Assembly: GCA_964228455.1 (NCBI GenBank) | Contig: CAXQZM010000008.1 | Span: forward strand, 1 to 49,092 | Direction of reading: 5' to 3' | Source: CAXQZM01 sp964228455 | GTDB lineage: Bacteria > Pseudomonadota > Alphaproteobacteria > UBA7985 | DNA: 49,092 bases | In this document: positions 17,657 to 26,006 of the stretch, in pieces | Layout of the letters: each line of letters opens with the position of its first letter | How positions within the stretch are numbered: position 1 is the stretch's first letter | Program-made: the position numbers and the translations under genes | Notes under the pieces: model-generated | What the model saw: only the letters and a program-made list of their open reading frames with translations | The model's database searches: none | Told to the model about the DNA's origin: nothing

Positions 17657-18358
17657 ATGAAATTCGACCCCCCATTGGTTGAGGCCATCTTCCTGAGGAG
17701 ATACAAGCGTTTCTTTGCCGATTTTGTCTTGGATGGCAGCACCGTAACCGCTGCCTGCGCAAATACTGGCCGGATGACCGGAATTTTAAATGAGGGCGCT
17801 AAATCTTACATTCAGCCTAACGATAATCCTAAACGGAGACTAAAATGGGATTGGTATTCAGTTGAGTCGAATAATACGCTTGTAGGCTGTCATACTTCAG
17901 TACCGAACAAGTTGGGTTTTGACGCGGTTACTCGCGGCGAGATCCCTGAACTTACAGGTTATGAAACAATTGAAAGAGAGAAAAAATATGGGAGTGAGAA
18001 TTCACGAATTGACTTGCTGCTGACAGACCCTGTTCGGCCACCCTGTTATGTTGAAATAAAGAATGTTCACATGATGACCGAGCCAGGGATTGCAAGCTTT
18101 CCAGACGCTGTGACAGAGAGAGGCCTTAAGCACCTACGAGAGCTTAGCGCTGAAGTAAAAAGAGGAAACCGCGCGGTAATGTTGTATGTAGTGCAAAGAG
18201 CGGACTGCCAATCATTTAAACCTGCACCAGAAATCGACCCAGCATACGCAGAAGGCTTGAAACTAGCGTCAGATGCAGGGGTAGAAATTCTTGCCTATTC
18301 CTGCCATGTGTCGCCTCAACAGATCAATCTTGCAGATCGTTTAGAAACTATCTTATGA
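17657..18358 (+). CDS. sfsA: SfsA family protein (sugar fermentation stimulation protein homologue)
   Basis: The 233-residue protein is of normal family length. The OB-fold N-terminal part is followed by a nuclease-like core with SRIDLLLTD and PCYVEIKNVHMM (a D...ExK arrangement resembling PD-(D/E)XK enzymes), then FPDAVTERGLKHLREL. E. coli SfsA was named for a maltose-metabolism phenotype; the family is now thought to bind or cut nucleic acid, but the role is unsettled. Its stop overlaps the start of map by four bases. The ribosome-binding site is unclear: AAGGAG lies about 15 bases from the ATG. Confidence 0.92.
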   Translation: MKFDPPLVEAIFLRRYKRFFADFVLDGSTVTAACANTGRMTGILNEGAKSYIQPNDNPKRRLKWDWYSVESNNTLVGCHTSVPNKLGFDAVTRGEIPELTGYETIEREKKYGSENSRIDLLLTDPVRPPCYVEIKNVHMMTEPGIASFPDAVTERGLKHLRELSAEVKRGNRAVMLYVVQRADCQSFKPAPEIDPAYAEGLKLASDAGVEILAYSCHVSPQQINLADRLETIL

Positions 18359-19182
18359 ACAAATCAATAGTCCGAGGTGGCCAACCAGTTGACGAATATG
18401 GCCGACCCATCCCTATTCACGGACCAGAAGCATTTGAAAAAATGCGCGAGGCTGGAAATTTGGCGGCACGCTGTTTGGATATGATTACGCCAGAAATTAT
18501 ACCTGGAGTCTCTACCCAAAAAATAGATGATCTCGTTCACGCATTCATAATCGATAATAGCGCTGTTCCAGCTACTTTAGGCTACCGCGGCTACCCAAAG
18601 TCTTGCTGCACTTCTGTGAATGAGGTTATCTGTCATGGGATACCAGCAGAGAGCGAGATCTTAAAAGAAAAAGATATTATTAACGTCGATGTAACAGTCA
18701 TCTTAGATGGATGGTATGGCGATACTAGCCGCATGTTCATTGTCGGCGGAAAGACATTTGGACAGCGCAAAAAACTTGTGGACGCAACGTTTGACGCCAT
18801 GTGGGCAGGTATTAATCAGGTAAAGCCTGGCGCAACATTAGGTGATGTTGGTGCCGCTATTCAAAAGGTGGCTGATAAGGGGCGTTTTTCCGTCGTTACG
18901 GAATTCGCTGGTCACGGTGTTGGTCAACAATTTCATGAACCACCAACGGTGGTCCACACCGGACAAGCAGGAGCAGGCGTTGTCTTACATCCTGGAATGA
19001 TATTCACGATCGAACCGATGCTAAATGTAGGTAAGCCTGGCTCTCGACTTGGGAGAGACGGCTGGCGAGCCTCGACGCGAGATGGAAAGCCATCCGCACA
19101 GTTTGAACATACAATCGGCGTAACGAATAATGGTTTTGAAGTCTTTACTTTGAGCCCCAAGGGCCTCGATAGACCGTCTTAG
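18355..19182 (+). CDS. map: Methionine aminopeptidase, type I
   Basis: 275 residues of the M24 pita-bread fold, with all five metal ligands: Asp112, Asp123, His187, Glu220 and Glu251. Recognisable motifs are NEVICHGIP, NVDVTVILDGWYGDTSRMF, EFAGHGVGQQFHEPP and MIFTIEPML. It removes the initiator methionine from nascent proteins. Translation is probably coupled to sfsA through the four-base overlap. The roughly 20-residue N-terminal extension relative to E. coli is common in alphaproteobacteria. Confidence 0.96.
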   Translation: MNKSIVRGGQPVDEYGRPIPIHGPEAFEKMREAGNLAARCLDMITPEIIPGVSTQKIDDLVHAFIIDNSAVPATLGYRGYPKSCCTSVNEVICHGIPAESEILKEKDIINVDVTVILDGWYGDTSRMFIVGGKTFGQRKKLVDATFDAMWAGINQVKPGATLGDVGAAIQKVADKGRFSVVTEFAGHGVGQQFHEPPTVVHTGQAGAGVVLHPGMIFTIEPMLNVGKPGSRLGRDGWRASTRDGKPSAQFEHTIGVTNNGFEVFTLSPKGLDRPS

Positions 19183-19300
19183 TAAATTGGTGAAGCCCAA
19201 CCAACATAAAGCCTTTTCTACGCTGGCCCTCAAACAGAGCTCCTTCAAATGCAACACAGAGTGCGCATGCGTCAAAACATGAGCATTCAGTTTTGTCCAT
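19145..19300 (-). CDS. Candidate small cysteine-rich protein (51 aa)
   Basis: The minus strand from an ATG at 19300 encodes 51 residues beginning MDKTECSCFDACALC and ending VYRGPWGSK. An AGGTG ribosome-binding site sits six bases before the ATG. Four cysteines fall within residues 6-15, unlike random sequence. The last 38 bases overlap the 3' end of map on the opposite strand, and the start lies divergent to purB. I do not recognise a family. It may be a non-coding gap read by chance, and the confidence reflects this. Confidence 0.25.
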   Translation of the reverse strand: MDKTECSCFDACALCVAFEGALFEGQRRKGFMLVGLHQFTKTVYRGPWGSK

Positions 19301-19372
19301 TAAACACCTAGAATATCAACTGATAATTTTGCAACCTAACCTTAAATGCCGTCCTAGCCCTGGAGACCTTCT

Positions 19373-20683
19373 ATGATACCGCGTTATTCCCGCCCTGAAA
19401 TGACAAAAATTTGGGATCCGCAAAATAAGTTTAGAATTTGGTTCGAAATCGAGGCCCTTGCGTGTGAGGCTCTTGCCAAAAAAGGTACGATCCCAGAGTC
19501 TGCATCTGAAAATATTTGGGCAGTGAAAGACCATTTTCGCAGTGGGGGCATAGACGTCGATGCTATTGATGCAATTGAAGCTAAGACTAAACATGACGTC
19601 ATAGCCTTCTTAACTTATATGGCTGAGAAAGTTGGTCCAGACAGCCGGTTTGTCCACCAAGGAATGACCAGCTCAGACGTTCTAGATACAACCCTATCAG
19701 TCCAATTAACTCAAGCTTCAGATTTACTACTTAGGGACCTGAACAATTTACTGAAAGCTTTGAAAAAACGCGCCGAGGAACATCGCGACACCCTCACAAT
19801 CGGACGCAGTCACGGAATTCATGCAGAACCAACAACCTTTGGCATTAAACTAGCAGGGCACTATGCAATTTTTGAGCGCTGCAAGTGCAGACTGGAAGCA
19901 GCCAGAGCTGATATAGCTACGTGCGCAATATCAGGAGCAGTAGGTACTTTTGCAAATATCGATCCTGAAGTAGAACAGCATGTTGCTCAAGGGCTAGGGC
20001 TTACCTCTGAACCACACTCAACCCAGGTCATTCCGCGTGATCGTCACGCCATGTTCTTCTCCGTGCTAGCAGTGGTAGCATCAGCGGTAGAAAATTTAGC
20101 TATCGAAATTCGGCACCTACAAAGAACAGAAGTTCGAGAAGCAGAAGAATTCTTCTCGAAAGGCCAAAAAGGCTCCAGTGCCATGCCGCACAAACGCAAT
20201 CCAGTCCTGACCGAAAATCTAACTGGACTTGCTCGTATGGTCCGATCTTACGCAATGCCGGCCCTTGAGAACGTTGCACTATGGCACGAGCGCGACATAT
20301 CTCACTCGAGTGTAGAGCGCATGATAGGCCCCGACGCAACTATCACCCTAGACTTTGCGCTAGCCCGACTAACCAGCGTGGTTGAAAAACTAGTAGTTTA
20401 CCCCGAAAACATGAAATCAAATCTTGATCAACTAGGTGGTCTTCATAATTCTCAGCGTGTTTTGCTTGCATTGACGCAGGCAGGCCACTCTCGCGAAGAT
20501 GCGTATCTAATGGTTCAGCGCAATGCCATGGATGCATGGCAAAATGGCAAAAACTTTCAAAGTTTGTTAAAATCAGACTTTCAAGTTGCTAAATCTTTAG
20601 GTGAAAAAGGCATAGAGGCATGCTTTGATGAAAGCTACCATACACAGCGCCTAGGGCATATTTTTGACCAAGTTTTTAGATAA
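19373..20683 (+). CDS. purB: Adenylosuccinate lyase
   Basis: The 436-residue fumarase/aspartase-superfamily enzyme carries the signature GSSAMPHKRNP, the catalytic-histidine region TIGRSHGIHAEPTTFG, and VHQGMTSSDVLDT. It acts twice in purine metabolism, splitting SAICAR to AICAR and adenylosuccinate to AMP, releasing fumarate each time. It opens a plus-strand block with purCSQL, although an NRDE-family gene sits between. A GGAGA ribosome-binding site precedes the ATG. Confidence 0.97.
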   Translation: MIPRYSRPEMTKIWDPQNKFRIWFEIEALACEALAKKGTIPESASENIWAVKDHFRSGGIDVDAIDAIEAKTKHDVIAFLTYMAEKVGPDSRFVHQGMTSSDVLDTTLSVQLTQASDLLLRDLNNLLKALKKRAEEHRDTLTIGRSHGIHAEPTTFGIKLAGHYAIFERCKCRLEAARADIATCAISGAVGTFANIDPEVEQHVAQGLGLTSEPHSTQVIPRDRHAMFFSVLAVVASAVENLAIEIRHLQRTEVREAEEFFSKGQKGSSAMPHKRNPVLTENLTGLARMVRSYAMPALENVALWHERDISHSSVERMIGPDATITLDFALARLTSVVEKLVVYPENMKSNLDQLGGLHNSQRVLLALTQAGHSREDAYLMVQRNAMDAWQNGKNFQSLLKSDFQVAKSLGEKGIEACFDESYHTQRLGHIFDQVFR

Positions 20684-20730
20684 GCCAATATAATGAAACA
20701 CACTACAAAACGGGCGTAAACATACTGTCT

Positions 20731-21480
20731 ATGTGCACTGTGGTCTTCCGCTTCGATCCGAGCAATGACTATTCATTTCGGTTGATAGGTAATCGCGATG
20801 AGCTCCGCTCGCGGTCCGCACTTGCGCCAAAACAGCACTGGAATGATAGGCCGGGCGTGATTGGTGGGCTGGATGAACAAGCCGGTGGCACCTGGATGGT
20901 CGTAAATGAAGCTGGGGTATTTTCAACCTTACTAAATGCCAGGCAAACACTAGGGCCAGCTAATGGCAAACGCTCGAGAGGTGAAATACCCTTGGACGCG
21001 ATGGATTTTGAGAACGCTGCTGATGCGGTAGAGGCGCTGGAAACGCTGGAACCCTCTGCTTACCGCGCATTTAACCTAATTGTTGCTGATCCTTCTGCGG
21101 TCTTTCTGGTCCAGAATGACGAGGCAAATCTAAGAACCACACGAATTAGCCCCGGATTATATATGATATCACATTCTGATCTCAATGACCCCTCAGATCC
21201 CCGCATTCGTTGGTTCCTGGATGCTTTCCAGCGCACCAGTGCCCCCGAAAACCCGGCTAAGTTTGAGCACTGGACACCCTGGATACAACTTATGAATTCA
21301 AAAGAAGGCGAAGATCCAAAAAATCCACTGACTGCGCTCACCATTAAAACTTCTTTTGGTTTCGAAACTAGATGTACAGCTTTGATTGGTTTGTCCGAAG
21401 ACAAACCTTGTGTTTGGTGGCATCGTGACGGTCAAGAAGGGGACGATGATCTTTCGCCCTTCCACAATGTCTTAGCTTAA
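20731..21480 (+). CDS. NRDE/TANGO2-family protein
   Basis: The 249-residue protein starts MCTVVFRFDP and has the eponymous Asn-Arg-Asp-Glu motif in LIGNRDELRSR, followed by GGTWMVVNEAGVFSTLLNAR. Cys2 at the mature N-terminus and the overall fold resemble N-terminal-nucleophile hydrolases. The eukaryotic relative TANGO2 has been linked to haem trafficking and lipid homeostasis; the bacterial function is unsettled. It sits between purB and purC, ten bases ahead of purC, so is probably cotranscribed with purine genes, but nothing in the sequence suggests a purine reaction. Confidence 0.85.
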   Translation: MCTVVFRFDPSNDYSFRLIGNRDELRSRSALAPKQHWNDRPGVIGGLDEQAGGTWMVVNEAGVFSTLLNARQTLGPANGKRSRGEIPLDAMDFENAADAVEALETLEPSAYRAFNLIVADPSAVFLVQNDEANLRTTRISPGLYMISHSDLNDPSDPRIRWFLDAFQRTSAPENPAKFEHWTPWIQLMNSKEGEDPKNPLTALTIKTSFGFETRCTALIGLSEDKPCVWWHRDGQEGDDDLSPFHNVLA

Positions 21481-21489
21481 GGGCGCCTG

Positions 21490-22278
21490 ATGGATCGAAA
21501 AAAACTCTACGAAGGTAAGGCCAAGATTCTCTATGAGGGTCCCGAGCCTGGAACTATAATTCAATATTTTAAGGATGAAGCCACAGCATTCAATGCACAG
21601 AAGCGAGGAATGATTGACGGAAAAGGAGCATTGAATAACCGAATTTCTGAGGCACTAATGCTTCGGTTGGGAGATATGGGTATCCCAACGCACTTTATTC
21701 GCCGCCTAAACATGCGTGAACAACTGGTGCATTCATGCGACATCATCCCTGTAGAAATTATAGTTCGAAACCAAGCTGCAGGGTCAATGGCTAAACGTTT
21801 AGGTATTGAAGTTGGAACAAAACTCACACGACCTTTAGTTGAATTTTGCTACAAATCAGATGAGTTAGGGGATCCGCTAATTGCAGATGATCATATTCAG
21901 TTATTTGGCTGGGCCACCCCCCAAGAAGTCGATGAAATGGTGGCATACTCCATTCGTATAAATGATATTTTATCGGGGCTCTTTGCCGGCATTGGATTTA
22001 AACTAGTAGACTTCAAACTCGAGTTCGGACGGCTTTATCGCCAGACCGATCAAGGCGAAGAAATGCGGGTTGTACTCGCTGATGAAATCAGCCCAGATAG
22101 CTGTCGGTTGTGGGATCTTGAGACGGGCGAATCCTTTGATAAGGATCGTTTTCGTCTTGATAAAGGTCAGGTGTCCGAAGGCTACCAAGAGGTTGCGCGC
22201 AGACTTGGCGTTCTAAGAAGTGAAAATCAGAATTGTGGCGAGAAAGTGCTCCCGTTCCCTAATAAGGATAAGTCATGA
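21490..22278 (+). CDS. purC: SAICAR synthase (phosphoribosylaminoimidazole-succinocarboxamide synthase)
   Basis: The 262-residue ATP-grasp-like enzyme has the N-terminal LYEGKAKILYEG strand, the IPVEIIVRNQAAGSMAKRLG segment and the C-terminal ADEISPDSCRLWD motif with Asp/Ser ligands. It condenses CAIR with aspartate using ATP. The C-terminus overlaps the purS start by four bases (ATGA), making a tight purC-purS-purQ-purL unit. Confidence 0.96.
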   Translation: MDRKKLYEGKAKILYEGPEPGTIIQYFKDEATAFNAQKRGMIDGKGALNNRISEALMLRLGDMGIPTHFIRRLNMREQLVHSCDIIPVEIIVRNQAAGSMAKRLGIEVGTKLTRPLVEFCYKSDELGDPLIADDHIQLFGWATPQEVDEMVAYSIRINDILSGLFAGIGFKLVDFKLEFGRLYRQTDQGEEMRVVLADEISPDSCRLWDLETGESFDKDRFRLDKGQVSEGYQEVARRLGVLRSENQNCGEKVLPFPNKDKS

Positions 22279-22538
22279 CCCCTATTCGCATTATTGTCTC
22301 ATTTAGAGATGGCGTATTGGACCCCGCAGCACAAGCCGTAGAGCGCAGCTTGAAAGATCTCGGCTTTAATGGAGTGAAAGACCTAACTCTATCAAAGCAG
22401 ATTGACCTCACCCTAGATGAAGCTGACCCAGACAAAGCGTGCGAAATGGTTACGGAGATGTGCCAAAAACTGCTCGTTAATGAGGTCATGGAAACATATA
22501 AAATTACCTTAAAAATGCGGGCAGATAAGGACGCTTAA
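22275..22538 (+). CDS. purS: FGAM synthase subunit PurS
   Basis: The 87-residue small protein has the typical PurS layout: an N-terminal strand (IRIIVSFRDGVLDPAAQAVERSL), the middle VKDLTLSKQIDLTLDE, and a C-terminal helix ending VMETYKITL. It dimerises and bridges PurQ and PurL in the three-part FGAM synthase used by organisms with small PurL. The start overlaps purC; purQ follows after six bases. Confidence 0.94.
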   Translation: MTPIRIIVSFRDGVLDPAAQAVERSLKDLGFNGVKDLTLSKQIDLTLDEADPDKACEMVTEMCQKLLVNEVMETYKITLKMRADKDA

Positions 22539-22544
22539 GGCAAA

Positions 22545-23192
22545 ATGAAAACTGCTGTCATTGTCTTCCCTGGTTCTAATTGTGACCGAGATCTTGCTGA
22601 AAGCTTAGAGGCTGTTACCGGACAACAATGCATCCGCGTGTGGCATCGAGAGCCTGAATTACCAGATGTAGATTTTGTGGGCCTCCCAGGCGGGTTTTCC
22701 TACGGTGATTATTTACGTTGTGGTGCGTTGGCCGCAACAAGTCCGATTATCCGAGACCTGAAAACCAAAGTTGCGAAAGGGCTTCCTGTAATCGGTATTT
22801 GCAATGGCTTCCAAATTTTGTGCGAGACTGGGATACTGCCTGGAATGCTAATGGGAAATAAGCACGGCAGATTTGTTCATCGAGACGAGACCTTAAAAGT
22901 TGAAAGTGTTAAAGGACCTTTTTTCGAAAGCCACATGTTGGGGGCGAAACTAGATTTTTCTGTAGCACACCATGATGGCTCATACCAAGCCGACGAGGAA
23001 ATTTTAGATAAATTGGAAGACCAAGGGCGGATCGCTTTCTCCTATACAAATAACCCGAATGGTTCTGCCAGAAATATAGCTGGGATACTGAGCGCAAACC
23101 ATAAAGTTCTTGGACTAATGCCCCATCCAGAGCGACACATGGGAGGCGATGGAAAACGATTTTTTGAAGCTGCGATTGGAGCGCTATCATGA
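22545..23192 (+). CDS. purQ: FGAM synthase glutaminase subunit PurQ
   Basis: The 215-residue class I glutamine amidotransferase has its nucleophile at Cys86 (GICNGFQIL), the oxyanion region GLPGGFSYGDYLRCG, and the catalytic His/Glu pair in LMPHPERHMGG. It releases ammonia from glutamine for PurL. Its stop overlaps the purL start by four bases, consistent with equal stoichiometry in the complex. Confidence 0.96.
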   Translation: MKTAVIVFPGSNCDRDLAESLEAVTGQQCIRVWHREPELPDVDFVGLPGGFSYGDYLRCGALAATSPIIRDLKTKVAKGLPVIGICNGFQILCETGILPGMLMGNKHGRFVHRDETLKVESVKGPFFESHMLGAKLDFSVAHHDGSYQADEEILDKLEDQGRIAFSYTNNPNGSARNIAGILSANHKVLGLMPHPERHMGGDGKRFFEAAIGALS

Positions 23193-25369
23193 GCCGCCGA
23201 CCTGTATCAAAAAAAACAGCGCTTGAGCATGGTCTCGCGGAAGAAGAATTCGACCTAGCCAAGAATATTATGGGAGGAAAAGCGCCCAATCTCGTTGAGT
23301 TGGGCATCTTTTCAGTTATGTGGTCAGAGCACTGCTCTTATAAATCAACCAAACTTTGGCTTAAAACACTACCAACCGAAGGACCTCAAGTGATTGAAGG
23401 ACCAGGAGAAAATGCGGGTGTCATAGATATTGGTGATGGCCAGGCCTGCATATTTAAGATTGAAAGCCACAATCATCCCAGCTTCATCGAACCTTTTCAT
23501 GGTGCGGCCACGGGCGTGGGAGGAATTCTAAGGGATGTGTTCACGATGGGAGCTCGCCCAATCGCGTTAATGAATGCACTTCGCTTTGGCGACACAGATC
23601 ACTCAAAGACAAGAAGCTTGGTAGATGGTGTGGTTCGTGGCATTGCGCATTATGGCAACTGCGTTGGAGTTCCCACCGTGGGCGGAGAGACACAATTTGA
23701 CAAAGCCTACGACGGCAACAACCTAGTAAACGCAATGGCAATCGGTCTTGCTGACGCAGACAAAATATTTAAGTCTGCCGCAACCCATGTCGGTGCTCAA
23801 ATTCTTTATGTAGGTGCAAAAACTGGTCGTGATGGAATTCATGGTGCAACCATGGCATCAGCGGAGTTTGATGACGGGATTGATGAGAAACGACCCACTG
23901 TCCAAGTTGGCGATCCGTTCACAGAAAAACTTCTTATTGAAGCATGCTTGGAGTTGATGTCCCAGGATTGTATTCTAGCAATACAAGATATGGGTGCGGC
24001 CGGACTAACCTCATCCTCTTTCGAAATGGCCTCTAAAGGAGGAACAGGCGTTCGAATGAACCTTGATAGAGTTCCTCAGCGTGAACAAGATATGACACCA
24101 TATGAGATCATGCTGTCAGAAAGCCAAGAACGCATGCTTATGGTCATTGAACCAGGCAAAGAAGATCAAGCCGCTTCAGTATTTAAGAAATGGGGTTTAG
24201 ACGCGGAACTGGTTGGTGAAATTACCAATACGGGTCGAATGGTTATCGAACATGGTGGTAAGATTGTTGCGGACTTGCCTATTGATCCATTAGCTTTAGC
24301 ATCTCCAGAGTATGACCGACCTTGGGTCGAACCGACCCTCCAGGAGCCTCTAAAACATGAACCCAAAATGGCTAGCGCGGCAGAGTGTCTCAGAGATTTG
24401 TTAAGCCACCCAAACCTGGCTTCTAAAGCTTGGATTTACGAGCAATATGACCAAAGAGTTATGAATGACACTGTTGCCTATTCAGGTGGTGATGCCGCCC
24501 TTGTCCGTGTCCACAAAACTGACAAAGCAATTGCCATCACAACAGACTGCAACCCCCACTTCTGTCTTGCGAATCCTGAAAGGGGGGCTGCCTTTGCTGT
24601 AGCCGAAGCATATCGTAACCTCTCAGCTGTCGGTGCTAAACCGCTCGCAGTTACAAACAATTTGAACTACGGAAACCCTGAAAAACCTGAAATCATGGGG
24701 CAGATAGTCACCGGTGTTCGTGGAATGGCTAATGCTTGTAAGGCTTTAGATACACCAGTAGTTTCGGGCAACGTTTCCCTATACAATGAAACCGACGGCA
24801 GCCCTATCCTTCCCACCCCGGTTATTGGAGGCATTGGACTTAAAGAGCACCTAAGTCCAATTGTTGGTATAGCGTATGATAGCGAAGGCCTGCCGCTCGT
24901 GCGTCTTGGCCCGATCCCCGGAACTGCTGACCTTGGCCAATCAGCTTTACAGCGACTAATTTTTAATGATGATCAAGGCGACATTCCTCCTCTTGATCTA
25001 GAGCTTGAACGCGCAACCGGTGATCTTGTGAGGGGAGCAATCCAGAATGGGTGGGTCAATGCGGCTCACGATGTTAGTGATGGAGGCACTCTTACCGCTG
25101 CCGCTGAAATGGCGATAGCAAGTAATATTGGAGCTGACCTAACACGTTACGAGACAAGTGTATCGGCTCTATTTGGAGAAACGTGCGCAACCTATTTGCT
25201 CGTGGTGAAAGAACCAGCCTTAATTCTCAATCATGCCGCTAAGTTGGGAATAAAAGCTCAGATAATCGGCAGAACCGGTGGGAATGGTATAAGATTTGCC
25301 GGAGAAGAAATTAGCATAGAGGAACTGAGAGACCTTCACGGTGGCTGGATGCACACCTATATGTCCTAA
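23189..25369 (+). CDS. purL: FGAM synthase subunit PurL (small form)
   Basis: The 726-residue protein is the short PurL that works with PurS and PurQ, not the roughly 1300-residue fused enzyme. Visible motifs are MWSEHCSYKSTK (ATP/FGAR site), KIESHNHPSFIEPFHGAATGVGG, QDMGAAGLTSSSFEMASKGG, MLSESQERMLMV and the second-half AHDVSDGGT repeat. It forms formylglycinamidine ribonucleotide from FGAR, ATP and channelled ammonia. Fifteen bases separate it from bolA, so run-on transcription into bolA-grxD is likely. Confidence 0.97.
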   Translation: MSRRPVSKKTALEHGLAEEEFDLAKNIMGGKAPNLVELGIFSVMWSEHCSYKSTKLWLKTLPTEGPQVIEGPGENAGVIDIGDGQACIFKIESHNHPSFIEPFHGAATGVGGILRDVFTMGARPIALMNALRFGDTDHSKTRSLVDGVVRGIAHYGNCVGVPTVGGETQFDKAYDGNNLVNAMAIGLADADKIFKSAATHVGAQILYVGAKTGRDGIHGATMASAEFDDGIDEKRPTVQVGDPFTEKLLIEACLELMSQDCILAIQDMGAAGLTSSSFEMASKGGTGVRMNLDRVPQREQDMTPYEIMLSESQERMLMVIEPGKEDQAASVFKKWGLDAELVGEITNTGRMVIEHGGKIVADLPIDPLALASPEYDRPWVEPTLQEPLKHEPKMASAAECLRDLLSHPNLASKAWIYEQYDQRVMNDTVAYSGGDAALVRVHKTDKAIAITTDCNPHFCLANPERGAAFAVAEAYRNLSAVGAKPLAVTNNLNYGNPEKPEIMGQIVTGVRGMANACKALDTPVVSGNVSLYNETDGSPILPTPVIGGIGLKEHLSPIVGIAYDSEGLPLVRLGPIPGTADLGQSALQRLIFNDDQGDIPPLDLELERATGDLVRGAIQNGWVNAAHDVSDGGTLTAAAEMAIASNIGADLTRYETSVSALFGETCATYLLVVKEPALILNHAAKLGIKAQIIGRTGGNGIRFAGEEISIEELRDLHGGWMHTYMS

Positions 25370-25384
25370 GGAAAGGAAACGCTC

Positions 25385-25618
25385 ATGCCTATGCCAGCCA
25401 ACGAAATTGAATCGCTAATCAAGGCTGCTTTGCCTGATGCAGATGTAGAAATTGACGACCTACGAGGCGATGGCGACCACTATGCAGCCCGCGTAGCATC
25501 CTCAGAATTCGCAGGTCTATCGCGCGTCCAGCAGCATCAAAAAGTATACGACGCCCTAGGTGGCAGAATGGGCGGAGAGTTGCACGCTTTAGCGCTGCAA
25601 ACTTTAGTGAAGGAGTAA
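25385..25618 (+). CDS. BolA-family protein
   Basis: The 77-residue BolA domain shows the conserved DGDHYAARVASSEFAGLSRVQQHQKVYDAL stretch, with the FxG loop and the helix holding conserved histidines. BolA/IbaG proteins pair with CGFS monothiol glutaredoxins, ligating a shared [2Fe-2S] cluster. The adjacent gene encodes just such a glutaredoxin, six bases downstream. A strong AAGGAAAGG ribosome-binding site precedes the start. Whether it matches BolA or IbaG more closely cannot be settled by eye. Confidence 0.92.
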   Translation: MPMPANEIESLIKAALPDADVEIDDLRGDGDHYAARVASSEFAGLSRVQQHQKVYDALGGRMGGELHALALQTLVKE

Positions 25619-25624
25619 AGAACC

Positions 25625-25963
25625 ATGGATAATACTACAAAAGAACGTATCGAAACCGAAATCGCAAAGTCTGACATTGTACTCTTTATGAAGGGCAACC
25701 CCATTTTTCCTCAATGTGGATTTTCTGCAAACACGGCGGGGGTTCTTAACCACCTTGGAGTTGAGTACCACTCTGTGGATGTTCTAGCTGACCCGGATAT
25801 AAGAGAAGGAATAAAGGTCTATACAAATTGGCCAACCATTCCTCAGGTATATGTCAAAGGTGAGTTCATTGGTGGATGTGATATCGTTAAGGATATGTTT
25901 GAAACCGGAGAGCTCGCCGAACTCCTCCAATCCAGAGGCATTAACGTCCAGCCTGCTGCTTAA
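25625..25963 (+). CDS. grxD: Monothiol glutaredoxin (Grx4/GrxD type)
   Basis: The 112-residue protein has the CGFS active site (Cys31, in NPIFPQCGFSANT), the TNWPTIPQVYVKGEFIGGCDIV glutathione-binding segment and the usual C-terminal helix. CGFS glutaredoxins bind a glutathione-coordinated [2Fe-2S] cluster, transfer it to targets and form heterodimers with BolA proteins. The bolA-grxD pairing here, behind the purine genes, is a common alphaproteobacterial arrangement. Confidence 0.96.
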   Translation: MDNTTKERIETEIAKSDIVLFMKGNPIFPQCGFSANTAGVLNHLGVEYHSVDVLADPDIREGIKVYTNWPTIPQVYVKGEFIGGCDIVKDMFETGELAELLQSRGINVQPAA

Positions 25964-25982
25964 GTAAGCTATTTTAATTCAT

Positions 25983-26002
25983 GCTCCTCATGAGTAAGGA
26001 GC
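25983..26002 (+). promoter_or_regulatory. Hairpin enclosing the ribosome-binding site of the VOC gene
   Basis: GCTCCT (25983-25988) pairs perfectly with AGGAGC (25997-26002) across an 8-base loop. The AAGGAG ribosome-binding site of the next gene (25996-26001, ATG at 26007) lies almost wholly in the 3' arm, so folding would hide it. A terminator is less likely, since no T-run follows. Confidence 0.5.
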
Positions 26003-26006
26003 TACC

